Origin: Bradyrhizobium sp. CB3481
GTDB taxonomy: Bacteria > Pseudomonadota > Alphaproteobacteria > Rhizobiales > Xanthobacteraceae
Assembly: GCF_029714305.1 (NCBI RefSeq)
Contig: NZ_CP121647.1
Span: 5,538,501 to 5,602,500 of the forward strand
DNA: 64,000 nt
Direction: 5' to 3'
Shown here: in pieces, positions 19,161 through 27,976 of the stretch
Layout of the letters: each line of letters starts with the position of its first letter
Position numbering within the stretch: position 1 is the stretch's first letter
The notes under the pieces: generated by a model
What the model saw: only the letters and a program-made list of their open reading frames with translations
Told to the model about the DNA's origin: nothing
Databases searched by the model: none
Translations under genes and position numbers: made by a program

Positions 19161-20212
19161 GGTGGTCACCGGCAATTCGCCGGTAGGGTCGGGTTGCTGA
19201 CACCAACCTGATTCGAGGAACCACCGATGACCGACGAGATGATGAACCTTCGCGCGCTCGTGGAGAAGGCCCCAGACGCTGACCTTTTGCGCGAGATGAT
19301 CGGCTTTGCCGCCCAGCGGCTGATGGAGCTGGAAGTAGCCGGACTGACCGGAGCGGCCTACGGCGAGAAGAACACCGAGCGTCTGGCCCAGCGCAATGGC
19401 TACCGTGACCGGACCTGGGAGACGCGTGCCGGCGCGGTCGAGCTACGCATTCCCAAGCTGCGCAAAGGAAGCTACTTCCCGGGTTTCCTGGAGCCGCGCC
19501 GGATGGCCGAGAAGGCGCTGACCGCCGTAATCCAGGAAGCCTACGTGCAGGGCGTCTCGACCCGTTCGGTGGACGACCTCGTGCAGGCCATGGGCATGAG
19601 CGGAATCTCCAAGAGCCAGGTGAGCCGGCTCTGCGGTGAGATCGACGAGAAGGTGAAGGCCTTCCTCGCCCGCCCGATCGAGGGCGACTGGCCGTATTTG
19701 TGGATCGATGCCACCTACGTGAAGGTGCGCCAGAATGGCCGCATTGTCTCGGTGGCCGTGATCATCGCGGTGGGCGTCAACAGCGACGGGCGGCGCGAGA
19801 TTCTCGGCATGGACATCGGCCCGTCCGAGGCCGAGACGTTCTGGACCGCGTTCTTGCGCAAGCTCGCGCGCCGCGGCCTGCGTGGCGTCAAGCTGGTGAT
19901 CTCGGATGCCCACGAAGGCATCAAGGCTACCGTCGCCAAGGTGCTCAATGCCACCTGGCAGCGCTGCCGCGTCCACTTCATGCGGAATGTCCTGGCGCAT
20001 GCCGGCAAGAGCGGAAGGCGCGTCGTCTCCGCCTTCATCGCCACCGCTTTCGCCCAGGATGACGCCGAAGCGGCCAGGATGCAGTGGCGCAAGGTCGCCG
20101 ACCAGCTCCGTCCCAAGCTGCCCAAGCTCGCCGCCTTCATGGATGAAGCCGAGCCCGACGTACTCGCCTATATGAGCTTCCCGGCTCCGCACCGCGCCAA
20201 GCTGCACTCGAC

Positions 20213-22031
20213 GGATGAGATGGACAAGCGATTTCTTCATGGCCGAAGCAACGATTGCGGAGATCGCGGTAAGTCCATTCTTTTGTTCGGTCGCGCTGCT
20301 GGCCATTCTTCCGTCCCGGCCACCGATCTCGCAGCCGACGCGCGCAGGGGCGGTCAAGGCTGGCCGCATTTGCGGCCACCGTATGGCTTGGCCTTGACCG
20401 GCCCGAGCACGACGGCACGCTGGCGTGGAACGGGACTGCGTTCCTGGCCTGGCTAGATCTTGCCGTCAGCCGCGGTTATGGTTGTCAGGCGCGGGCGACC
20501 TCGTGGCGAAGCGTGGCGCATCGGCTGCAAGCGCCACCAGGCTGCCCTATTTTGTCCTGCCGAGCTGAGGCGCCCGCGCGCCGGTTTTTGGCCGCCGTGG
20601 TTTCCATTGCGTCACCAAGCGCTCGTAGCTTTGCTCTGCCCGGGCGGCAATCAACATCTCGCGGTCGCGCAGCGCCTTGATGTTGTAGGCATAGGCTGGC
20701 CCGCGCCGGCTGCCTTTCTGTTGTGGATGCCCGGCTTGAAGCTGCATCGCGCGGGTCTTGTTGGCGACCAGCAATGGGCGCGCCCACAGGTAATCCTCGC
20801 CCTTCGTCAACAAATGCCAGCAGAGCACCGTGAGCTTGCGAGCCACAGCCACCGCGGCAATCTGATGGCCGCGCCGGGCGCGGATGCGAACGAAAAACGC
20901 ATGCAGTGGACCGGGCGCCTTGGCCGCGGCCCAAGCCGCCTCAACCAGCATGGCACGCGCATGACTGCGGCCGATCTTGCTGATGCGGCCGTGGTGGGCG
21001 GCTCCCAGCCCGGACTGCCGCACCCGCGGATTCAGCCCGAAATAGCTCACCAGCTTCTGCGGGCTGTTGAACCGGCTGATGTCGCCGATCGCCGCCACGA
21101 TGCCGGCGGCGACCGCCAGATTCACGCCGGTGATCGTCATCAATCGGTTGACCGCGGAATCGTCGATGGCGTTCTGCGCGATCTCGCGGTCGAGCAGGGC
21201 CAGGTCTTCCGCCAGCCGGTCAAGCTCACGGACGTGCCGATCGATCGCCGCGCGCTCATCGTCTGGCAGCTGTTGAGCGGCCAACCACGCCCGGCCGCGA
21301 GCGTTGAACAAATCGGCGTGCGGGCACTTCGGGAGCAGGTGCGCGTGCAGGATCGAATGCACCTCGTTCTTGAGCCGCGTACGGTGCCGCACGACCTGGT
21401 AGCGCCGCGCCACCAGCCTACGCTTGCGTTCAGTCTCCGCATCAGGTGTCCAGATCTGCGGCAGGTACCCGGCCGCCTGCAGACTGGCGAGCGTGCCGGC
21501 ATCGATCTTGTCGGTCTTGACGTGAGCCTGGGCGATCGCCTTCACCTGCAGCGGATTAGCGATAATCACCCGTGCCACGAACGGCGCCAGCACTCGCGAG
21601 GCCGCCATGCTGTTGGCGGTCGCTTCGACCACCACCTCATCACTGGCCAGCAGGGTCTTGCCAAATCCCTCCAACGCAGTCCGCGTCATATCAATGCGGC
21701 CCGCATGTCGGAGCCTGCCGTCTTCCCAAAACACCACCTCCCCGAAGGTTCGGTGGACATCAATGCCAATTACCCGTCGCATTCGCACCTCCTCCTGCCA
21801 GATACATGACGGGAGCTGTCGGGCGACACGACAACTACGGATTCGCGCTCTCGGCGCAACCGGGCGAGTCGCAGAGGCGGCCAGCTACTAACTCGAGCTC
21901 TCGGCTCATCGTGTGTATCGGCCTGCCCGCACATCGTGCTCCCGGTGCCTCTGTTCCGATGGTCGCACCATACGCTACGATGTAGAATACCGCAGCGGAA
22001 CGTTGGCACCGAGACATCTCATACCGGTTAC
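20213..22031 (-). mobile_element. IS110-family element inserted in IS256
   Basis: The segment separates two halves of the IS256 transposase codon for codon (HRAKLHST / NPIERLN). It carries one complete IS110-type transposase on the minus strand. Its left 120 bases contain the 60-bp repeat also seen at 5634-5695. IS110 elements lack terminal inverted repeats, so exact ends are set by the host gene. Confidence 0.75.
20547..21788 (-). CDS. IS110-family transposase
   Basis: The 413-residue transposase begins RVIGIDVHRTFGEVVFW and has the DEDD-type catalytic N-terminal half, with VKTDKIDAGTLASL as a conserved block. The C-terminal transposase-20 region is also complete: MTITGVNLAVAAGIVAAIGDISRF and LVSYFGLNPRVRQSG...GRISKIG. 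Both halves are in one frame and of usual length, so it may be active. Insertion into an IS256 shows it moved here after that element arrived. Confidence 0.88.
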   Translation of the reverse strand: MRMRRVIGIDVHRTFGEVVFWEDGRLRHAGRIDMTRTALEGFGKTLLASDEVVVEATANSMAASRVLAPFVARVIIANPLQVKAIAQAHVKTDKIDAGTLASLQAAGYLPQIWTPDAETERKRRLVARRYQVVRHRTRLKNEVHSILHAHLLPKCPHADLFNARGRAWLAAQQLPDDERAAIDRHVRELDRLAEDLALLDREIAQNAIDDSAVNRLMTITGVNLAVAAGIVAAIGDISRFNSPQKLVSYFGLNPRVRQSGLGAAHHGRISKIGRSHARAMLVEAAWAAAKAPGPLHAFFVRIRARRGHQIAAVAVARKLTVLCWHLLTKGEDYLWARPLLVANKTRAMQLQAGHPQQKGSRRGPAYAYNIKALRDREMLIAARAEQSYERLVTQWKPRRPKTGARAPQLGRTK

Positions 22032-22725
22032 CAATCCGATCGAGCGCCTCAACGGCGAGATCAAGCGGCGGACCGAGGTCGTCGGCATCTTCCCCAATGA
22101 AGATGCCATCGTCCGCCTGGTCGGTGCGATCCTCCTCGAGCAGAACGACGAATGGGCGGTCCAGCGCGCCCGCTACATGACACTGGAAACCATCGCGCCC
22201 TTGAGCGATGATCCCATCGTTGGCTTGCCCGCCGTGGCAGGCTGATGCCTTCCGACCCGCCGGAGTATTGGCGGTGACCTGCCGTCAGTTACACCACGCC
22301 ACGGGGCACGATCCGTGTCCTGGAGCCTGATTGATGCCGATCACCCCGGAAACGGAGGGCTTATTTTATGCCGAAAACACATATCGGGCGAACGAAGTCG
22401 CAGCGAGGCTCCGACCATGTCGGGCGTCGCACCGCCCCGCAGCATCTCGGCCTCCGCCGAGCGCCGGAGCAGATTGGCCCAGCCCCATACTACAATGCGC
22501 ATCACAGGAGGACACCTGTCTGGGGTGTACAGCCAGCTCAGAGCTATACGAGGCCAAACCATTGAACAATGTACGAAGTTCGACAGACAGGTGAGCTGGT
22601 TCTCATCGATCTGCCGCGCGGCAATTTGGGTGGAAGCGCGCATTGCGTCGCCTGAAATGTTCCTGAATGCTGGGCCATTGCCTCACGTAATTTGCTCCCC
22701 AGTGGATGGGACTGCGGGGGCGACA

Positions 22726-24239
22726 ATGAGGCAACTGAGCATGGCGACTCCAAGAGAGCTGACGGCCGCTGTGGGGCAGCGCTACAGAGAGGCGAGCCGC
22801 GCGGAGAAGGCGCGAATTCTCGACGAGTGTGTGGTTGTGACCGGCTTCCATCGAAAGCATGCGATGCGCCTGCTCCGAGGCGATATCGGGCAATCCTCGG
22901 TTCGGCGCACGCGTCGCCGGATTTACGAGGAAGCTGAACGAAATGCGCTGGTTGTTCTTTGGGAGGCATCGGACCGGATTTGCGGCAAGAGACTGAAAGC
23001 GCTGCTGCCGCTCCTGATCGAATCGATGGAACGGAACGGCCACATGGGCCTGGCGCCTGAAATCCGCGCGAAGCTGCTGGCGGTGAGCGCGTCGACGATC
23101 GATCGGGCGCTGGGCAAGATCCGACAGGAGGGTGGACGCCAACGCCGGCGGCCGGTGGCGAGCGCATTGCGACGGAGCATCCCGGTACGGACGTCCGCCG
23201 ACTGGAAGGATCCGGCGCCGGGCTTTGTCGACGCCGATCTGGCCGCCCACAGCGGGCCCTCGGCGCGCGGCAGTTTTATCCAGACGCTGGTGCTCACCGA
23301 TATTGCGACCGGTTGGACGGAGTGTGCGCCGTTGCTGGTGCGCGAGCAAACGCTCCTGAGCACCGTGTTGACAGAACTTCGCCGACAGCTGCCGTTCTCG
23401 CTGCAGGGCATCGATACCGACAATGATACCGTGTTCATAAACGAAACGCTGAAAGCGTATTGTGAGCAGGCGAACATTGTGTTCACGCGGTGCCGACCCT
23501 ACCGCAAGAACGACCAGGCGTTTGTCGAACAGAAGAACGGAGCCGTGGTCCGACGGATGGTTGGTTATCGGCGGTTTGAAGGGCTCGAGGCGGCTGCGTT
23601 GCTCGCAGAACTCTATCGCTCAGTGCGCCTGTTCGTGAACTTCTTCCAGCCGTCGTTCAAGCTGATCGCAAAACAGCGCGATGGCGCGCACGTCCGTAAA
23701 TCTTATAGTGCGCCGACGACGCCGCATCAGCGGCTGGCAGCCGACCCACATACCTCCGATGCGGTTCGGGCCCGACTGCAGGAAATCTGCGTCAGCTTGG
23801 ACGCGGTCGCGTTGCTGCGTGACATTCGGTCTGCGCAGCAACGTCTGGCCGACCTTGCCGACGTGAGGTCGGCGGGCGATTCGACTACTGCGGCCCCGCC
23901 AATCGACTTGTTCCTCGCCAGCTTGCGAACGGCTTGGAAAGAGGGCGCATCTCGACCGACGGACCGGCCGATCCTCAAAGCGAAGCGAGGTCGTCGTCGC
24001 CCTGATCCGCTCGTTCAGGCGACCCCACAGCTGCAGGAGTGGTTCAAGGCCGAGCCGTGCGAACCGGCGCCGAGCTCCTGACAAGGCTACAAGCGGAATA
24101 TCCGGGCGCGTACCCGGATAAGCTGCTGCGAACGCTTCAGCGCCGCCTCAAATCCTGGCGCAGCGAGCAGGCAAGCGCGCCGCTGTTTGGATCGGCAGAT
24201 CATGCGGAGCGGTTCGACGAGACACCGGTTGCGCGGTAA
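22726..24239 (+). CDS. Integrase-core transposase with a late frameshift
   Basis: From ATG 22726 (or 22741) the protein has an N-terminal DNA-binding region (VGQRYREASRAEKARIL...GFHRKHAMRLL) and a catalytic core with FVDADLAAHSG, QGIDTDNDTVFIN and AFVEQKNGA. The frame ends at 24081 (EPAPSS*). The expected C-terminus, LLTRLQAEYPGAYPDKLLRTLQRRLKSWRSEQAS, continues in another frame to 24239, so a one-base change near 24050-24070 separates them. It is a paralogue of the transposase at 14.2-16.8 kb. Confidence 0.7.
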
Positions 24240-24252
24240 CAGCGCCCGCTTC

Positions 24253-24317
24253 CGGTACGGGGGAGGCCGGTCGTTGCGCAACCCCGGCCAGCTCCACGAC
24301 CGGCCTCCCCCGTACCG
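24253..24317 (+). repeat. 22-bp perfect-stem hairpin near the right end of the IS
   Basis: The arms 24253-24274 (starting CGGTACGGGGGAGG) and 24296-24317 (ending CCCCCGTACCG) are perfectly complementary over 22 bp around a 21-base loop. It lies between the transposase stop and the right terminal boxes. A diverged copy at 26856-26920 keeps the inner stem through a paired G-C to A-T change. Confidence 0.8.
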
Positions 24318-24571
24318 ACCGTCCGTCTTCTTGGGAGCAAAATAAATGAGGCAACGATCGCGTCTTCGGGAACATTCCTCCATGAGGCAATACGCGCTTC
24401 CACCAGATTGTCGCGCTATATCGATCCTTCTCTGCAGCTACTTCAGCAGCTGGATTCATGCGATCGGCCTGCGAAGCGACTTGCATCGCACGCTGCGTCA
24501 GGTTGTAGTCTTTGTGACAAAATGTCACTTAATCGCCGTGGCACGAAGCCTTTCTGACAAGTAAACAAGGA

Positions 24572-25090
24572 TTGGGAATGTTGCAATCGGTTATGATCAT
24601 GCCGATCGAGTTCGTCACGCTGCTCGAAGACGCAGTCCGAACGGCTGCTGTCATCGCAGGCTATGGCCACGGCGAGATTCTAGTACCGCCTAATTTGCGC
24701 CCATTGCTGCGAGAATGGCTCGAGAACGAAGCTGGGTGTGTTCGGGTTGCCCGTTCAGAGCGGGACGAGAAGTTTAATCCCAGCCGGACATCGGCCCGCT
24801 GCAATACGACACGAAAGGCGGAGTGCGGACAGGAACTCTGCCTAAATAATGCGCGTGACAACGCCGCTGCTGGACGGAGTCCCGTTTTTTCACTGTACCG
24901 CGCCAGCCGGTGGGCAGGGTGCAGGTCACCGAACGTCGCGATTGTTGAAATTCCTTATGTCTTTCACCGCTTCTCGACACCTCTTTTCCTACCGCGGGGC
25001 GGAGGGATTGTTTCCCGTTGGCGGCTTCTGGCCATCGACGGGAACGGGCAATCTTCTATACGCGCTCAAAGTTGTTTCTGCCGTGATTAG
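24572..25090 (+). CDS. Open frame whose start resembles the C-terminus of a type III export-gate protein
   Basis: Residues about 10-60 read IEFVTLLEDAVRTAA...EILVPPNLRPLLREWLEN. This has the feel of the last 60 residues of FlhA/SctV-type proteins (RhcV in rhizobia), where a helix of this type precedes a conserved 'ILVxxxLRPxLRxxL'. The remainder of the frame looks non-coding. If right, this is the 3' stub of rhcV left beside ttsI after IS activity. The likeness is from memory and short, so it is only a suggestion. Confidence 0.3.
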   Translation: MGMLQSVMIMPIEFVTLLEDAVRTAAVIAGYGHGEILVPPNLRPLLREWLENEAGCVRVARSERDEKFNPSRTSARCNTTRKAECGQELCLNNARDNAAAGRSPVFSLYRASRWAGCRSPNVAIVEIPYVFHRFSTPLFLPRGGGIVSRWRLLAIDGNGQSSIRAQSCFCRD

Positions 25091-25403
25091 CTCGCTTCGC
25101 AAGTCGACAGCAGAGTAAGAGCCACGGCGGACTTAAGGCTAGCATGGGGAGCTCCAAGTGTGGATTTCTCACGTCAGTTCAGCTGAAGTTCCAGCTATTC
25201 TGTATTGCGTGTTGTCTTCGAAGGCCTGTTCTGACGACGTTCATAGTGCCCTCGCCCAACTGACGATCGGTTCGGCAGTTCTGGGCGACTGCTGTAGACC
25301 GCACTTGATAACGAGGTTTACGCTGGAGCAGGAGCGCTCGATGCCGCTCGGCTTCATGAGCAATCGTGATGTGTTCAGTGGCGTTGGCATCGGGAGGCGA
25401 TGA
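25091..25403. other. Upstream region of ttsI
   Basis: One open frame ends exactly before ttsI, but it has no recognisable family. No convincing nod box was seen, although ttsI promoters in relatives are usually preceded by one. Confidence 0.35.
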
Positions 25404-26090
25404 ATGCGAACGCTAATCATTGATCATGAGGCGGGCCTTGCGCGCGCTGTACAAGAAGCGCTCTCGGACTACGGTTTCGCCGTTGATGTGACATGCACGT
25501 TAGATGAGGCCGGGGCGGCTCTTGATTGTGCCAGCTATGACATGCTCCTGCTCGAGTTGCTTTTGCCGGACGGCGACGGCCTGGATTGGCTGAAGCAGTT
25601 GAGGCGGGACGGACATTCGATGCCCACCATAATCATAAGCCGCCTCAATGATCTCAGCAGGCGGATAGCCATTTTCAATAGTGGTGCGGACCATTTCCTG
25701 CCCAAGCCCTTGTCTACTGATGAGCTGATCGCCCGCATGCGATCCGTTCTGAGGCGATCAAACCAAACGACCGCCCCGGTCATCACATTTGGAAATCTAA
25801 GTTTCGATCCGATCACCCGAGAAGTGTCAGTTGATGGTCGGCCGCTTAGGATCGCGCGCCGCGAACTGTGCATTCTTGAGCATCTGCTCAGCCGCGCCGG
25901 CCGCACTGTGCTACGCGTCTCCCTGGAGGATGGCCTCTATGCGTTTGACCACGAGGTCTCAACCAATGCCCTTGAAGTTGGGATCTACCGCTTACGCTGT
26001 CATTTGACCCAGTCGGGAGCAACAGTACGGATCAAGACAGCGCGCGGAATCGGCTACATCCTTGAACTGAATGACGCGTCATCCAGCTGA
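25404..26090 (+). CDS. ttsI: Type III secretion regulator TtsI
   Basis: TtsI is the OmpR-type activator that binds tts boxes and turns on rhizobial type III genes after flavonoid/NodD signalling. The receiver domain covers residues 1-110 and the winged-helix domain follows (FGNLSFDPITREVSVDGRPL...RIKTARGIGYIL). At the usual phospho-acceptor position the protein has Glu51 (DMLLLELLLPDG) in place of Asp, a known feature of TtsI that mimics an activated state; Lys101 is kept. The frame is intact at 228 residues with GGGAGGCG before ATG. It should control nopT and nopP in this window. Confidence 0.93.
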   Translation: MRTLIIDHEAGLARAVQEALSDYGFAVDVTCTLDEAGAALDCASYDMLLLELLLPDGDGLDWLKQLRRDGHSMPTIIISRLNDLSRRIAIFNSGADHFLPKPLSTDELIARMRSVLRRSNQTTAPVITFGNLSFDPITREVSVDGRPLRIARRELCILEHLLSRAGRTVLRVSLEDGLYAFDHEVSTNALEVGIYRLRCHLTQSGATVRIKTARGIGYILELNDASSS

Positions 26091-26301
26091 TGATCGCCGA
26101 CTGCAAAGCCCCGGAGAGACCCTCGGCTGGATTGGGAGAAAGAGGCGCAGCGCCGAACAGAATGGACGGATTAATTGGTCTCGCGTTAATTAGACTAACC
26201 GTTTGTTACCGATTAGCCAGTCAACACTGTGGAGAGGCGACCTGACGACAAACTGACGAACACAGAGCGCGAGCAGCGACGGAGTTTTCGTTTGTAGCGG
26301 A

Positions 26302-26787
26302 ATGGCCGAGGCGTTCGGCGCTCCGCTGTTTCTGCCTTCCACGCCCTATAGCTATACGGTTCGGGATCAGGGCCTCTCTGCCGCACTCCAAGAATTCGGG
26401 AACAACCTCAACATCAGAGTCAATATCAGCTCCGAGGTGAAGGGCCGGATTCGGGGGCGAATGCCGGATCTGCCACCGCGCCAGTTCCTTGAACGTTTTT
26501 CCTACCTCTATAATCTTCAATGGTACTACGATGGACTTGTGCTGTACGTATCTGCTGCAAACAAGGCGCAAAGTCGTTTCCTTGTACTGAATCCGATCAG
26601 CTTCGATGCATTCAAATCGGCTCTCAATGCACTCAACATTTCCGACGAGCGCTACATCGTGAAGCCGGCACCTGGAGAAGGCCTCGTCTTCGTTTCTCGT
26701 TCAACGCGCTTTATCGCGCTCGTGGATCAAACGCTAAGCGGCCTTGTGGCGGAGGCACAGGCGCGGCCAAGCGGTGCCGTCAAAGGG
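26302..26787 (+). pseudogene. rhcC1: Truncated RhcC1 (NolW-like) secretin subunit
   Basis: The conserved part reads YTVRDQGLSAALQEFGNNLNIRVNISSEVKGRIRG, LPPRQFLERFSYLYNLQWYYDGLVLYV and ISDERYIVKPAPG. This is the N-terminal secretin domain of RhcC1, the outer-membrane ring component of rhizobial type III secretion. A normal signal peptide is missing before ATG 26302. The 3' end is replaced at about 26788 by sequence identical in type to the right end of the IS at 22.6-24.4 kb (CTGTTTGGATCGGC onward). The chimeric frame runs on to 26952. Export through this machine would need another rhcC1. Confidence 0.8.
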
Positions 26788-27024
26788 ACTGTTTGGATCG
26801 GCGTCTCATGCGACCCGGATCGACACACCGGTTGCGCCATAACAGCGCCGGCTTTCGGCACGGGGAAGGCCGGTCGTTGCGCAACCCCGACCAGCTCCAC
26901 GACCGGCCTTCCCCACATCGACCGTCCGTCTTCTTGGGAGCAAAATAAATGAGGCAACGATCGTGTCCTCGGGAGCATTCGTCCATAAGGCAATACGCGC
27001 TTCCACCCAAATTGCCGCGCGGCA
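26788..27024 (+). mobile_element. Right-end remnant of a TTGCCTCA-ended IS
   Basis: About 237 bases match 24182-24415, including the final transposase codons, the hairpin (26856-26920), TGAGGCAA (26947) and the outer end GCGCTTCCACCCAAATTGCCGCGCGGCA. Its left part is deleted and joined to rhcC1. Its right edge lands inside a copy of the 14-kb-type IS. Confidence 0.78.
26856..26920 (+). repeat. Diverged copy of the IS hairpin
   Basis: Arms 26856-26877 and 26899-26920 correspond to 24253-24274 and 24296-24317. At arm position 11 G becomes A, and the partner C becomes T, so pairing is kept; the outermost base pairs have decayed. Confidence 0.7.
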
Positions 27025-27766
27025 GGCACCATGACACGACCGTGTCGTTCATGAAAAAGCTGTCGTTGTCAAACTCGAGGCCACGAACGGGCTAGGGAAA
27101 TAGGTTCTGCGCGCGGTCGAGAGCCTCGACCACAAGAGCTGCTTCACGCACGACGAGCGGAAGGCATTCGGTCCACCCCGTTGCGACATCCACCATTGTT
27201 AGCGTTTGAATGAACGCGCCGGATACGGACATGCCGCCATGCGCAACCAGATCCGCTTCGCAGTAACCCGGTGGAGATGTTCCCCAGTCATTGAACGTGC
27301 GCACTCGATCGTCGCCGCGCTCACCTTCAAAACCAGCGACCGCTCCTCGGCAGAAAGATTCAATCTGCCGTGCTGTTCAAGTGCCGGAAGCGAAAAACGG
27401 GATCATCGCGACGAGCCGCTTACTGCAGAGCCGGTCAGAGGCATCCCATAGCGCAATCAGTGCATCGCGAATGGAAGACCCGTAAGTCCGGCGCCGCCAC
27501 CGCAGCACGGCCGATACCGATGACCCGTCCACTGACAGTGCCCAGATCGCTTGCTTGCGATGCCATCCCGTGATGGCGCAAAGCTTGTCAAGGATCCGTC
27601 CCTTCTCGCGCCGACCGCCCGCTCGATAACGCTCGGCCAGCGCTGATGTGATCTCGCGCTTTGCGCGCATGCTGATCTTCCCTGCCATAGCAGCCACCGA
27701 ACGATTCGGCAGCTCCGCCCCAGACACGACAGGGAAGTTGTCCGGAAACATTTTTAGTGAGGCAAT
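27025..27766 (-). mobile_element. Truncated copy of the 14-kb-type IS
   Basis: Reading the minus strand, TTGCCTCACTAAAAATGTTTCC at the right edge matches the element end at 14101. The N-terminal transposase part (MAGKISMRAKREITSALAER...) spans 27377-27700, and the core FNDWGTSPPGYCEADLVAHGG ... FMNDTVVSW spans 27025-27304. The region between is deleted and frames are broken. The left edge abuts the other IS remnant. Confidence 0.78.
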
Positions 27767-27976
27767 GGGCCTGGGAAGAGGACGAGTTTGGAACCTTGGT
27801 CAAGCCGCCGCAGATCCATGCTGGCCCGCCGAAGCGAGGCCAGCTATACGCCCGGGCGAAGCGGGCGAAGTGAGTAGAGCACGCTCATCCGCGTGCGCCC
27901 CCGCTTTAGGGCTACTCGCGCGGGTGCGCGATGGTCACAGCTAACTACTTGCAGGTCTGGTCTCGTCTACCATGAG

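Larger units (their letters stand above)
19227..22245 (+). pseudogene. IS256/Mutator-type transposase, split
   Basis: The first part reads [20 protein letters not shown], then [37 protein letters not shown] and the DDE acid contexts [12 protein letters not shown] and [12 protein letters not shown], up to HRAKLHST. The rest, [25 protein letters not shown]..., resumes at about 22030 after the IS110 insertion. Rejoined, the protein would be full length, so the interruption is the only evident damage. Confidence 0.85.
19071..22314 (+). mobile_element. IS256-family element interrupted by an IS110 insertion
   Basis: An 8-bp duplication GTGTCCTG flanks the element (19063-19070 and 22315-22322), matching the IS256 rule. 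The ends are imperfect inverted repeats (left GTCGTGTCCCC...GTGGTGTAGCT; right reads GATCGTGCCCC...GTGGTGTAACT on the opposite strand). The transposase gene is broken by an 1819-bp insertion between 20212 and 22032. Confidence 0.8.
22612..24420 (+). mobile_element. Complete TTGCCTCA-ended IS with 7-bp target duplication
   Basis: The left end starts TGCCGCGCGGCAATTTGGG and the right end, read inward on the minus strand, starts near TATAGCGCGACAATC; both continue GGTGGAAGCGCG-ATTGC. Each end then has a second box, TTGCCTCA at 22678 and its inverse TGAGGCAA at 24347, followed by a shared TTTGCTCCC. The flanks carry ATCGATC on both sides (22605-22611 and 24420-24426), a 7-bp duplication. Two subterminal boxes per end suggest multiple transposase binding sites. 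Confidence 0.78.

Noticed and set aside
19443..20369. 308-codon minus-strand open frame opposite the IS256 transposase
   Set aside because: Shadow of a strongly supported transposase on the plus strand; no ribosome site or family.
20460..21809. 449-codon plus-strand open frame
   Set aside because: Lies opposite the intact IS110 transposase, whose conserved blocks are convincing.
25091..25403. nod box before ttsI
   Set aside because: Expected from relatives, but no stretch fits the consensus halves well enough.
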